Of a DNA stretch of 64,000 bases, positions 1 to 7,639 are shown piece by piece. The notes below the pieces were generated by a model, which was given only the letters and a program-made list of their open reading frames with translations, was not told the origin of the DNA and ran no database searches. The position numbers and the translations under genes are program-made. Each line of letters starts with the position of its first letter. Position 1 is the stretch's first letter. This DNA comes from Natrinema sp031626495 (GTDB lineage Archaea > Halobacteriota > Halobacteria > Halobacteriales > Natrialbaceae): contig NZ_JAMQOJ010000004.1 of the NCBI RefSeq assembly GCF_031626495.1, forward strand, positions 310,001 to 374,000, read 5' to 3'.

Positions 1-107
1 TCGCCGGCGGCGATCCGCCCCTCGACGTCGCCGGGCTCGAGCAACGCGGCGTCGAGGATTCGTCGGATCTCGAGGGTGTCCTCGGGGGTAGCGGTGCGGA
101 CGAACAT
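1..107 (-). CDS. GNAT-family N-acetyltransferase, N-terminal part only
   Basis: The reverse strand reads an open frame starting MFVRTATPEDTLEIRRILDA and running off the left edge. The pattern R-x-A-x-P-E-D-x-x-x-I is the usual first strand and helix of the GNAT acyltransferase fold (RimI-like proteins in haloarchaea). Only about 35 residues are inside the window, so neither the acetyl-CoA loop nor the substrate can be seen. The family call rests on the N-terminus alone. Confidence 0.5.
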   Translation of the reverse strand, partial: MFVRTATPEDTLEIRRILDAALLEPGDVEGRIAAG

Positions 108-1563
108 GACACTCGCCAGGTTAGCGATCGACGGTAATGAATAAGTCGGCGAGCTCAGATCGATTTCAGTTCGGAACCTCGGGATACATCGAGGACGGGC
201 ACGGTCGACGTTCGGCCCTCGAGTTCGAATCGCCGATAGAGCGTCCCGTGAGCGGTCAGGTTCCCGAGCGTGATCGGCTCCGTTCTGGACCGACGCAAGG
301 TACAACCGATCATCTCGGCGTCGATCCCCATCACGATGTCGGCTTCACCACTCGTCTTCGAAGCGGACCGCCTTTCACTTCCCTGTTCGCTTCGACGGGT
401 CGAGATCGAGCTAGAACTCCGAAGCGCACGGTCGTCCACATCTCGGTGGGAATCGGGTACGATGATTACATCTGGTGTCGGAGGAAGAAACTCCAAAGAA
501 GTTTGTATAGCGCTTAGTGAATCCCCTCTAATAGTAGTGATAAAAATAATTAGTATAAGATACAATACGTGCTTCCTCTGGTCCGGTTACCGGTCCGCGC
601 ATCCGCATGGAGTTCGACTGTCGTTGCTATCGCGTTTCTCGCTGTTTTCTGAGAGGAGCTAATAATGTGAATGATATACGCCGTAGCTGAAAAACATGTA
701 TCCACGTCCGTATATCGCATACAGAGACGAGCATATGGGGAGAAATACTTTTCTGATACGGTATTACGACCGCGAGGGGATCCGGACACAGAAATCACAG
801 CTGAACTCAGTTTCGTAGTGAACAGTCGGCCCGATTCGACTGATAAAGATAACTCATGTCTAGAAATTTTAATTTGTATGCAATGGCAGTAATATTGATA
901 TAAACTTAAACTGAGTTTCTAAGCCTCCTCCGGTTTAGCGTCGAGACGACGAACGACCCTCATCGAGACGTCTCGATGGAGACCGACGGCTCTTCGAGCA
1001 CTCGCTCACACCCACCGATGTCCGACCGACTCGAGCGGCATCTTTGGTCGAATCCGTGATGATATCGCCGAATCGCTCTGGGAACCGATGCACGCTCTCG
1101 ACACCGGCTCCGAGGGCGTTGTCCGATCGGCTTCCGGACTCGCCGGACGAACGGGATCCGCGAACAAGATTACAGACATATGGTTGTAATTCCTCTGGCG
1201 TCCACAGCCTGTCAGCGAACGGATTGCTTTCGGTTTACTCGAGTGGAGGGTCGGATCGTCCGAAACACGGGTTCAGTTCGGCGTCCGGTATCGTTCAGGC
1301 TGGCAGCATCAGTGGTCGTCCGCGGCCGAGGACCGCCGAACGAAACCTGAACAGCATCCATGCTGTTATGTCGTGTCGGTAATTTTCTGAGCCGTCGGCT
1401 CGCGTCTCGATCGATCCCGCCGCACCGACAACCGAGACACCGGTCGTTTCCTCAGCAACCGTCGGAGAATCGGCCGCCGAGCCCTGCGCTCCTGTCTTTT
1501 TCCTTTCGCCAGCCTCCCTCTGAACTGCGAGCTTTTTTGTTGCCCCGCGATTGACTCGTTCGC
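108..1563. other. Long intergenic stretch without a convincing gene
   Basis: About 1.45 kb with no ORF that shows haloarchaeal codon bias or a recognisable domain. The part from about 520 to 930 is markedly AT-rich compared with the rest of the window. A reverse-strand ORF (155-565) is open for 136 codons, but its composition is serine/arginine-rich and it matches nothing I know. I treat the region as non-coding or decayed sequence. Confidence 0.5.
1530..1540 (+). promoter_or_regulatory. Possible TATA-like element of the alaX-type gene
   Basis: A T-rich tract (gcttttttgt) lies about 24-34 nt before the ATG at 1564, the spacing expected of a TATA box for a leaderless or short-leader haloarchaeal transcript. 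It is not a perfect consensus. Confidence 0.3.
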
Positions 1564-2826
1564 ATGACATCGTCACGCGCCCCGGAACTGCCCGAATTGC
1601 GGGCGTTCGAAACGACGGTCGAGGCAGCCGACGGCCGCGAGCTGGAACTGGCCGAGACGTACTTCTATCCAGAAGGGGGTGGACAGCCGGCCGACCGCGG
1701 AACGATCGACGGCATCGCGCTCGCCGACGTTCAGGAGCAGGGTGGCGCGGTCGTTCACACTCTCGAGTCCGAACCCGACGTTGCGGCCGGCGACAGCGTC
1801 GCCTGCGTCGTGGACGACGCACACCGGATGTACTGCATGCGCGCCCACACTGCGAGCCACGTCGTCTACGGCTCCGCACGCCGGCTGTTCGACGAACTCG
1901 GCTACGCTGGCTTCGACATCGGCGAAGAGAAGATCCGACTCGATCTGACGACCGCCGATCCGATCAACGAGGACGACCTGATCGAACTGGGTCGCCTCTC
2001 GAATCTGGCCGTGTGGAACGCACAGCCGGTCACCTGGGAGCGACTGCCCGCCGACGAGGCCCGCGGGATCGATGGAATCGCGTTCAACGAGCAGACCGAA
2101 GACGGAGCGATGGCGACCGACGAGTCGGACACGTCCGATGGCCACGTTCGGGTGGTGACTATCGGCAGGCCGACCACCGACGCCGGCGTCGCCACGGACT
2201 CGAACGAGCCATGGGACGTCGCGGCCTGTGGGGGAACACACGTGCCGAACACGCGACAGATCGGACCGATCGAGGTACTCGGTCGGTCGAACCCCGGCGA
2301 GGGCGTCACTCGCGTCGAATTCGCGGTCGGCCCGGCGGGGATCGACCACGCCGCAAGCGTTCGGGCTGCCACGCGTGAGGCGAGTCAGGTCGCGGACGTC
2401 CCGACCGCCGAGCTACCCGAGGCCGTCGCACGCCTGCAAGACGAGCGAGCGGCACTCGAGGACGAACTAGCACGCCGAGAGCGTGACGTTCTGGACGCTC
2501 GCCTCACGGAGCTGCCCACCGTCGAGCGCGACAGTGCGACGTGGGCGGTGGGGACGATAGCGGGGTTCGACCCGAACGTAGTGAGTGACGGCACACGAGC
2601 GCTCGTCGATGAGGGGGCAGAGCGACCGGACGTGGTTGCGGTCGTCGACACGGACGGGACGCCGTCCGTCGTCGTGGCCTCGACTGGTACCGTCGATGCG
2701 GGCAACGTGATCGCCGACGTGACCGACACGTTCGGCGGCGGGGGCGGTGGTGGCTCGACCGTTGCACAGGGTGGCGGTCTCACGGCCGACCCTGACGACG
2801 TGGTCGCACACCTTCGCGGCGAGTGA
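1564..2826 (+). CDS. Alanyl-tRNA editing protein, AlaX-type with DHHA1-like C-terminus
   Basis: This 420-residue protein has the AlaX editing architecture. Near residue 40 is the YPEGGGQPADRG motif, followed by the zinc motif H-x-x-x-H in RAHTASHV (about residue 97) and the C-x-x-x-H pair in CGGTHV (about residue 223). The C-terminus ends with a glycine-rich DHHA1-like segment (GGGGGGGSTVAQGGG), the same ending seen in the full AlaS at 37.8 kb. There is no aminoacylation domain. Family members hydrolyse mischarged Ser-tRNA(Ala) or Gly-tRNA(Ala) in trans, and all four zinc ligands are present here. The ATG at 1564 has a T-rich promoter-like tract at the right spacing. The gene stands alone and converges with the etfA end of the next operon. 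Confidence 0.88.
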   Translation: MTSSRAPELPELRAFETTVEAADGRELELAETYFYPEGGGQPADRGTIDGIALADVQEQGGAVVHTLESEPDVAAGDSVACVVDDAHRMYCMRAHTASHVVYGSARRLFDELGYAGFDIGEEKIRLDLTTADPINEDDLIELGRLSNLAVWNAQPVTWERLPADEARGIDGIAFNEQTEDGAMATDESDTSDGHVRVVTIGRPTTDAGVATDSNEPWDVAACGGTHVPNTRQIGPIEVLGRSNPGEGVTRVEFAVGPAGIDHAASVRAATREASQVADVPTAELPEAVARLQDERAALEDELARRERDVLDARLTELPTVERDSATWAVGTIAGFDPNVVSDGTRALVDEGAERPDVVAVVDTDGTPSVVVASTGTVDAGNVIADVTDTFGGGGGGGSTVAQGGGLTADPDDVVAHLRGE

Positions 2827-2853
2827 GGAGAATCACGGCGTCGGCGCTGCCGA

Positions 2854-3831
2854 CTACGTCGCCTCGCGTATCGCGTCGCTCAGTTCCGGGACGACCTCGT
2901 GGAGGTCGCCGATAACGGCGTAGTCGGCTTTCTGAATGATGGCTGCCTCGGAATCGGTATTGATCGCGAGAATGGTGTCGGCTCCCTTGCACCCGACCAT
3001 GTGCTGTACCGCACCACTGATGCCGCAGGCGATGTAGATGTCGGGGCTGATCTTCGCGCCAGTCAGCCCGATCTGGTCGTCGTGAGGCCGCCAGCCTTCG
3101 TTGATCGCGGCCCGCGAGGCACCGACCGTTCCGCCGAGCAGGTCGGCCAACTCCTCGAGTTCATCGTAGTCCTCTGGGCCACCGACCCCGCGGCCACCGC
3201 CGACGACGACCCGGGCCTCGCCCAGCGGGATACCCTCTTCGTCCGTCGTCTCGACGCGCTCGACGCGGACTCGAAGGTGGGAGTCGTCGAGGGACGGCGT
3301 GAACTCGCTGACCGCCGGTTCGGTCGTCGACGCGGCCTCCTCGACCGGATATTCGCGCTCGGCAGCGGACACGAGCTTCGTTTCGCCCTCGAGCCGGGCG
3401 TGCTCGATGAGGCTGCCACCCCAGCGGTGACGACGCAGTTCGTACGCCTCGCCACCATCGGAGACATCGATATCGATACAGCTAGCCGCCATCGGGGCGT
3501 CGAGCGCGGCTCCGACGTTGGCCAGCACTTCGTGCCCGCGATCCGTCTCGGGGGCTGTGACCGCAGCCGCCCCCAGCTCCGAGACGAGCTGGGAGACGCT
3601 TTCGCCCCACGCCTGGGGTGCATAGCCATCGAGCCGATCGTGAGTGACGCGGTGGAGCTCCTCGACGCCGTATCGACCGAGTTCATCCGCCAGGGCGGCT
3701 CCTTCGTCACTGAAGACGACCGCACAGAGTGACGTCCCTTCGGCCGCTGCCAGCTCGCGAGCCATTGTGAGGCTCTCCAGGGAGAGTTCGTCCGCAACGC
3801 CGCTATCGTGTTCGACGAACGCGAGGATCAT
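2854..3831 (-). CDS. etfA: Electron transfer flavoprotein, alpha subunit
   Basis: A 325-residue EtfA. The N-terminal half is the ETF alpha/beta adenine-nucleotide-like fold. The C-terminal half carries the FAD-binding signature: GGRGVGG near residue 210, then GLTGAKISPDIYIACGISG and a stretch ending INTDSEAAIIQKADY. With EtfB it shuttles electrons from flavin dehydrogenases to a membrane quinone reductase. Its start overlaps the stop of etfB by 4 nt, which implies translational coupling. Together with the upstream dimethylglycine dehydrogenase-like gene it forms one reverse-strand operon, so that enzyme is the likely electron donor. The likely acceptor is an HdrD-like Fe-S membrane protein such as the one encoded near 44-46 kb. 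Confidence 0.95.
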   Translation of the reverse strand: MILAFVEHDSGVADELSLESLTMARELAAAEGTSLCAVVFSDEGAALADELGRYGVEELHRVTHDRLDGYAPQAWGESVSQLVSELGAAAVTAPETDRGHEVLANVGAALDAPMAASCIDIDVSDGGEAYELRRHRWGGSLIEHARLEGETKLVSAAEREYPVEEAASTTEPAVSEFTPSLDDSHLRVRVERVETTDEEGIPLGEARVVVGGGRGVGGPEDYDELEELADLLGGTVGASRAAINEGWRPHDDQIGLTGAKISPDIYIACGISGAVQHMVGCKGADTILAINTDSEAAIIQKADYAVIGDLHEVVPELSDAIREAT

Positions 3832-4601
3832 ATCACTTCCACCTCCGATTCGAGCACGTCGATCACCTCCGGGACGGCATCCATCCCTTCACCAAGGACC
3901 TCGGCCTCGGAATCGGCCGCTTCGGGGGCCTCGAGACGGATCTTCTCGAAGACACCCGCTCCCACTTCCGGCGCTGGCTCGCGGCGGGGGACCTCCTGGC
4001 GACGCGCCTGCATCTTGGCACGCATCGAGGCGTACCGGGGCTCGTTGATCCCTTCTTTCACCGAGACGACCGCCGGGAGATCGATCTCGTACACTTCTTC
4101 GCCGCCGGAGACCTCGCGTTTCGCGGTCGCCACACCGTCCGCGACGTCCAGGGATTTGATCCCGGTCACACAGGGCAGGTCGAGTTCGGCGGCGACACGC
4201 ACGCCGACCTGATAGTTACCCATGTCAGCCGACTCGTTGCCGAACAAGAGGAGATCGAACTCGCCGCCATCGTCGGCCAGTTCACGGACGGCGGTCGCGA
4301 TCGCCGACGCGGTCGGCCGCGGCGACCACTCCTCCCCCGCGGTTTCGAGCAACGTCGCCTCGTCAGCCTGCATGGCAAGCCCCGTCCGGAGTTGCTCGTC
4401 CGCTTCCGCTGGCCCGAGCGTCAGGACATGTACCGAGCCACCGTGAGCGTCGACCTGCTGGATGGCTTCCTCGATGGCACACTCCTCGTGGGGGCTCATG
4501 GTGAACCCGAGGTTACTCGTGTCGATTCGCTGGTTGTCCTCCGTTAGTACGATCTTTGCACCGGTGTTCGGTACCCGTTTGATACAGGCCATTACGTTCA
4601 T
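3828..4601 (-). CDS. etfB: Electron transfer flavoprotein, beta subunit
   Basis: A 257-residue EtfB starting MNVMACIKRVPNTGAKI, with the conserved N-P-x-x-E-x-x-A-I-E-x-A-type segment seen as MSPHEECAIEEAIQQ near residue 36 and a central G-N-E-S-A-D block (LFGNESADMGNYQVG) of the nucleotide-binding fold. It partners EtfA to bind FAD and accept electrons from acyl-CoA, sarcosine or dimethylglycine dehydrogenases. It lies 50 nt downstream of the dehydrogenase-like gene and overlaps etfA by 4 nt, so the three are almost certainly co-transcribed from the promoter near 7.3 kb. Confidence 0.95.
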   Translation of the reverse strand: MNVMACIKRVPNTGAKIVLTEDNQRIDTSNLGFTMSPHEECAIEEAIQQVDAHGGSVHVLTLGPAEADEQLRTGLAMQADEATLLETAGEEWSPRPTASAIATAVRELADDGGEFDLLLFGNESADMGNYQVGVRVAAELDLPCVTGIKSLDVADGVATAKREVSGGEEVYEIDLPAVVSVKEGINEPRYASMRAKMQARRQEVPRREPAPEVGAGVFEKIRLEAPEAADSEAEVLGEGMDAVPEVIDVLESEVEVI

Positions 4602-4651
4602 TGTGACGTGCGCTGAGAGAGGCCGTGATCGGCCTCGGATGTTGTTCGTGG

Positions 4652-7192
4652 TCAGTCCTCGCTGTGAATTCGCTCGTTGTCCGGGTCGAACAGTGGCTCG
4701 TTACCGACGACCTTGACGGTCACCGGGTACTGTTCGCCCATGTACTCGACTTGCAGGTCCGTGCCCTCGTCGGCGTACTCCGGCGGGAGATACGCCATCA
4801 GTAGATGTCTCCCGACGGTCGGTCCGGTTCCCGCGCTCGTGACGTAGGATTCCCGCCCCTCGGCGTCGACGATCACGTCGCCGTCCTCGTTCAGCACCGG
4901 CTCGTTGCCGAGCATGAACCGCCGTTCGCCGTCGGCGGACATGTGGTCGTCCACCGAGAGCGTACAGAGCGTGGCCGCGTTCTCCTCCTCGAGTGCCGCC
5001 GCGTAGGCCTCCTTGCCGATGAAATCGGCCTCTTTGACACCGTGGAACGTCAGGCCGGCCTCCGCCGGCGTGTACTCGAGTTCGAGTTCGTGCCCGTAGA
5101 GCCGGTATCCTTTCTCCATTCGACCGGTCGTCCCGTATACGCCCATCCCGGCGGGCCGGATGTCGTACTCCTCGCCGGCCTCGGCGATGGTGTCCCAGAG
5201 CCGCCTGGCCTGCCCCATCGGCGCGTAGATTTCCCAGCCGAGTTCGCCGACGTAGGAGAGGCGCATCGCCCAGACGTCGACCTCGCCGACGGTGATTTCC
5301 TGTGCCGTATACGGTGGGAACGCCTCGTGAGACATGTCTTCCTCGGCGATGCCGTCGACGACTTCGCGGGCGTCTGGTCCCCACACGCCGAGCGTACACA
5401 GCGAGTCGGACCTATCGATCAGATTGACGTCTTTGTCCGGGGGAAGGTGTCCGTTGAACCACGCGCGATCGGAGCCAGCCGCCGCACCGCCGGTGATAAC
5501 CCGGTAGTGGTTGGGCCCGAGCCGGGCGGTCGTCAGATCGGAGACGAACCCGCCGTTCTCGGCGAGAATCGGCGTGTAGACCGTCTTACCGACGTCGACG
5601 TCCGTCCGTCCGACGGCCATCCGTTCCATGTATTCGGCGACGTCCGACCCCACGAAGTCGAAGATGCCGAACCCCATATCGCCGACCATGGCGACGTTGT
5701 CGCGCATGTGCAGGTGTTCGGCGAGGATGATCGGTGACCACCACCGCGAGTCCCACTCGTTCGGCCGGGTGAGGCCTGCGAGCTCGCTGTTATACTCGGT
5801 GAGCAGGTCGCGGTTGGACTCGAACCACTGCGGCCGTTCCCAGCCAGCGGCTTCGAAGAACCGCGCGTCCAAGTCGTCCTGGCGATCGTAGAACGCGCTG
5901 GTCCGGAGTGGACGGGAACTCTGCCACTGTTCGGCCGGATGGACGATACCGTAGATCTTCTGGAACCCCTCGTGAGCCCGATTCTTGACGAATTTCTCGG
6001 AGGTGCCGTACTCGTAGAACCGGTTCACGTTCGACGAATGCAGGTCGATGTCCGACCAGCCACGGGTCATCCACTGGGCGACGGCCTCGCCGATCGCGGG
6101 TGCCTCTTTGATCCAGACCGCGGCGCACGACCAGAGCCCCTCGACGTCCTGGAGTGGACCTAGAAGCGGCATGCCGTCAGGCGTGACCGACAGCAGCCCG
6201 TCGATCTCGTGGCGGACTCCGGCCTCGGGATCGTCCAGCAGTTCCGGGACGATCTCGAGTGCGTTTTCCATGGACTGTTCGAACGCGTCGTCGGTCAGTG
6301 GCGGCTGCGTCGGCGACAGGGGCGCTTCGTCGATCGACGGAATGTCCTCGACGTCCCAGAGGATCGGCCGGTGCTGGTAGGAGCCGACCTCGAGATCGTT
6401 GCCGTGCTGGCGCTCGTACATCTGGGTATCCATGTCCCGCACGACGGGGAAGGAAATCTCGCCCTCGTAGTCTTCGAAAAACGAGATCGGACCGACGCTG
6501 ACCATCTGGTGGACCGCAGGCGTCAGGGGGATGTCGACGCCGGCCATGTCGGCGATCTTTGGGCTCCAAAGCCCAGCAGCGATCACGACGTCGCCGGCCT
6601 CGACGGTGCCGCGATCGGTTTCGACGGCCTGGATCGTCCCGTCATCGACGTGGAGATCGAGCACTTCGGTGTTCGGCGAGAGGGTGAGGCCGCCGTCGAT
6701 CGCGTCGTCCGCTCGAGCTCGCATAACCTCACCGGCCCGAAGCGGATCGCAGGTCCCGGCACCCGGGCTGTAGAATCCGCCCTTGATGATCTCCGTGTTG
6801 AGATAGGGTACCATCTCCTCGACTTCCTCGACGGTGAGCAACTCCCCGGGTTCTCCCCACGATTTGGCTGACTGGACCCGTCGCTCGAGTTCGTCCATCC
6901 GCTCTTCGGTTCGGGCCACCTCGATCCCGCCGCTGTTCGTGAACGTGTCCATGTCGTCGTACTGCTCGATGCTCCGGCGGGTGAGATTGGTTATTTCCTT
7001 GGAGTGCTCCACCGGCATGAGGAAATTCGAGGCGTGGCCCGTCGAACCACCCGGGTCGGGGAGCGGACCCTTATCGATCAGCAGGATATCGTCCCGGCCC
7101 TGCTCCGCGAGATGGTACGCGAGACTGTTCCCGACGATCCCCGCACCGATGATGGCCGTGCCCGTACTTGATGGAAGGTCACTGTCGCTCAT
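4652..7192 (-). CDS. Dimethylglycine/sarcosine dehydrogenase-like flavoprotein (DAO + GcvT domains)
   Basis: An 846-residue two-part protein, close to the size of mitochondrial DMGDH. Residues 12-40 form an FAD Rossmann motif (GAGIVG at 16-21). The segment GSTGHASN keeps the His (residue 53) that in DMGDH and SarDH carries covalent FAD. A DAO oxidase fold extends to about residue 400, followed by the bridging domain and a GcvT-like THF-binding half with RMEKGYRLYGHELE near residue 715. Family enzymes demethylate N,N-dimethylglycine or sarcosine oxidatively, pass electrons to ETF and give 5,10-methylene-THF. Co-transcription with etfB and etfA directly downstream fits that chemistry. The exact substrate cannot be read from sequence; related proteins are often annotated only as FAD-dependent oxidoreductase. 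I put N-methyl amine oxidation as most likely. Confidence 0.85.
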   Translation of the reverse strand: MSDSDLPSSTGTAIIGAGIVGNSLAYHLAEQGRDDILLIDKGPLPDPGGSTGHASNFLMPVEHSKEITNLTRRSIEQYDDMDTFTNSGGIEVARTEERMDELERRVQSAKSWGEPGELLTVEEVEEMVPYLNTEIIKGGFYSPGAGTCDPLRAGEVMRARADDAIDGGLTLSPNTEVLDLHVDDGTIQAVETDRGTVEAGDVVIAAGLWSPKIADMAGVDIPLTPAVHQMVSVGPISFFEDYEGEISFPVVRDMDTQMYERQHGNDLEVGSYQHRPILWDVEDIPSIDEAPLSPTQPPLTDDAFEQSMENALEIVPELLDDPEAGVRHEIDGLLSVTPDGMPLLGPLQDVEGLWSCAAVWIKEAPAIGEAVAQWMTRGWSDIDLHSSNVNRFYEYGTSEKFVKNRAHEGFQKIYGIVHPAEQWQSSRPLRTSAFYDRQDDLDARFFEAAGWERPQWFESNRDLLTEYNSELAGLTRPNEWDSRWWSPIILAEHLHMRDNVAMVGDMGFGIFDFVGSDVAEYMERMAVGRTDVDVGKTVYTPILAENGGFVSDLTTARLGPNHYRVITGGAAAGSDRAWFNGHLPPDKDVNLIDRSDSLCTLGVWGPDAREVVDGIAEEDMSHEAFPPYTAQEITVGEVDVWAMRLSYVGELGWEIYAPMGQARRLWDTIAEAGEEYDIRPAGMGVYGTTGRMEKGYRLYGHELELEYTPAEAGLTFHGVKEADFIGKEAYAAALEEENAATLCTLSVDDHMSADGERRFMLGNEPVLNEDGDVIVDAEGRESYVTSAGTGPTVGRHLLMAYLPPEYADEGTDLQVEYMGEQYPVTVKVVGNEPLFDPDNERIHSED

Positions 7193-7302
7193 CGTCGGTC
7201 GCCACCTCTATCGCGTGACCGTCCGCTTTCCGAGCCGCTCCGAGTTCTCGGTTCGTTACTGTACAGTATCATCTTCGTTCGGTAGTAATTACCTCACTGG
7301 GC

Positions 7303-7310
7303 ATTAAAAG
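7303..7310 (-). promoter_or_regulatory. TATA-like box of the DMGDH-etfBA operon
   Basis: On the reverse strand the sequence cttttaat is a good haloarchaeal TATA-type element in a locally AT-rich stretch. With the usual 25-nt spacing, transcription would begin near 7278, leaving a leader of about 85 nt before the ATG at 7192. That is long for a haloarchaeon. Confidence 0.4.
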
Positions 7311-7335
7311 ACCGTATAACTGCTAGTACGGTTAT
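7311..7335. repeat. Inverted repeat next to the operon TATA box, possible operator
   Basis: Two overlapping pairs of arms are visible: ccgta (7312-7316) with tacgg (7327-7331), and ataac (7316-7320) with gttat (7331-7335). The site lies directly upstream of the reverse-strand TATA-like box, where archaeal activators usually bind. The arms are only 5 nt, so this is suggestive only. Confidence 0.3.
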
Positions 7336-7639
7336 GAGACGAGTCACGCTGCCGTCTTCGAGCTGCTTTCGGCCGTGACAGTAGGCCGGTGATCAGACGC
7401 GGTTTCGCTCGTATGTCGTTCTAATCGGCCATCTATCGGCCAACGAACGACTGGCGTCCCGATCGACCGTTCCGAGGGCTACTCCACAACGTGAAACCGT
7501 TCCGACAGGCTGTGTTTTTCGGGCACCGACCGAAGTCTCGAACCGAGCGGTACGACTCGAGACGAACGGGACGGCGGGTCCTGGTCAAAACCGGGTGCGA
7601 CGAACAACCGGAGTATCAGGTCGGGTCACCGGTCGCGGA

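Larger units (their letters stand above)
7193..7639. other. Intergenic region holding the promoter of the dehydrogenase-etf operon
   Basis: About 450 nt between the divergent start of the DMGDH-like gene and the 3' end of the folC-folP fusion. It contains an AT-rich core (about 7260-7340) with a TATA-like box and an inverted repeat, listed separately. I see no gene in it. Confidence 0.5.

Noticed and set aside
155..565. 136-codon reverse frame at the left edge
   Set aside because: Ser/Arg-rich, poor haloarchaeal codon bias and no recognised domain.
1295..1879. 194-codon reverse frame overlapping the alaX-type start
   Set aside because: Arginine-rich shadow of the forward gene with no domain; typical of high-GC antisense frames.
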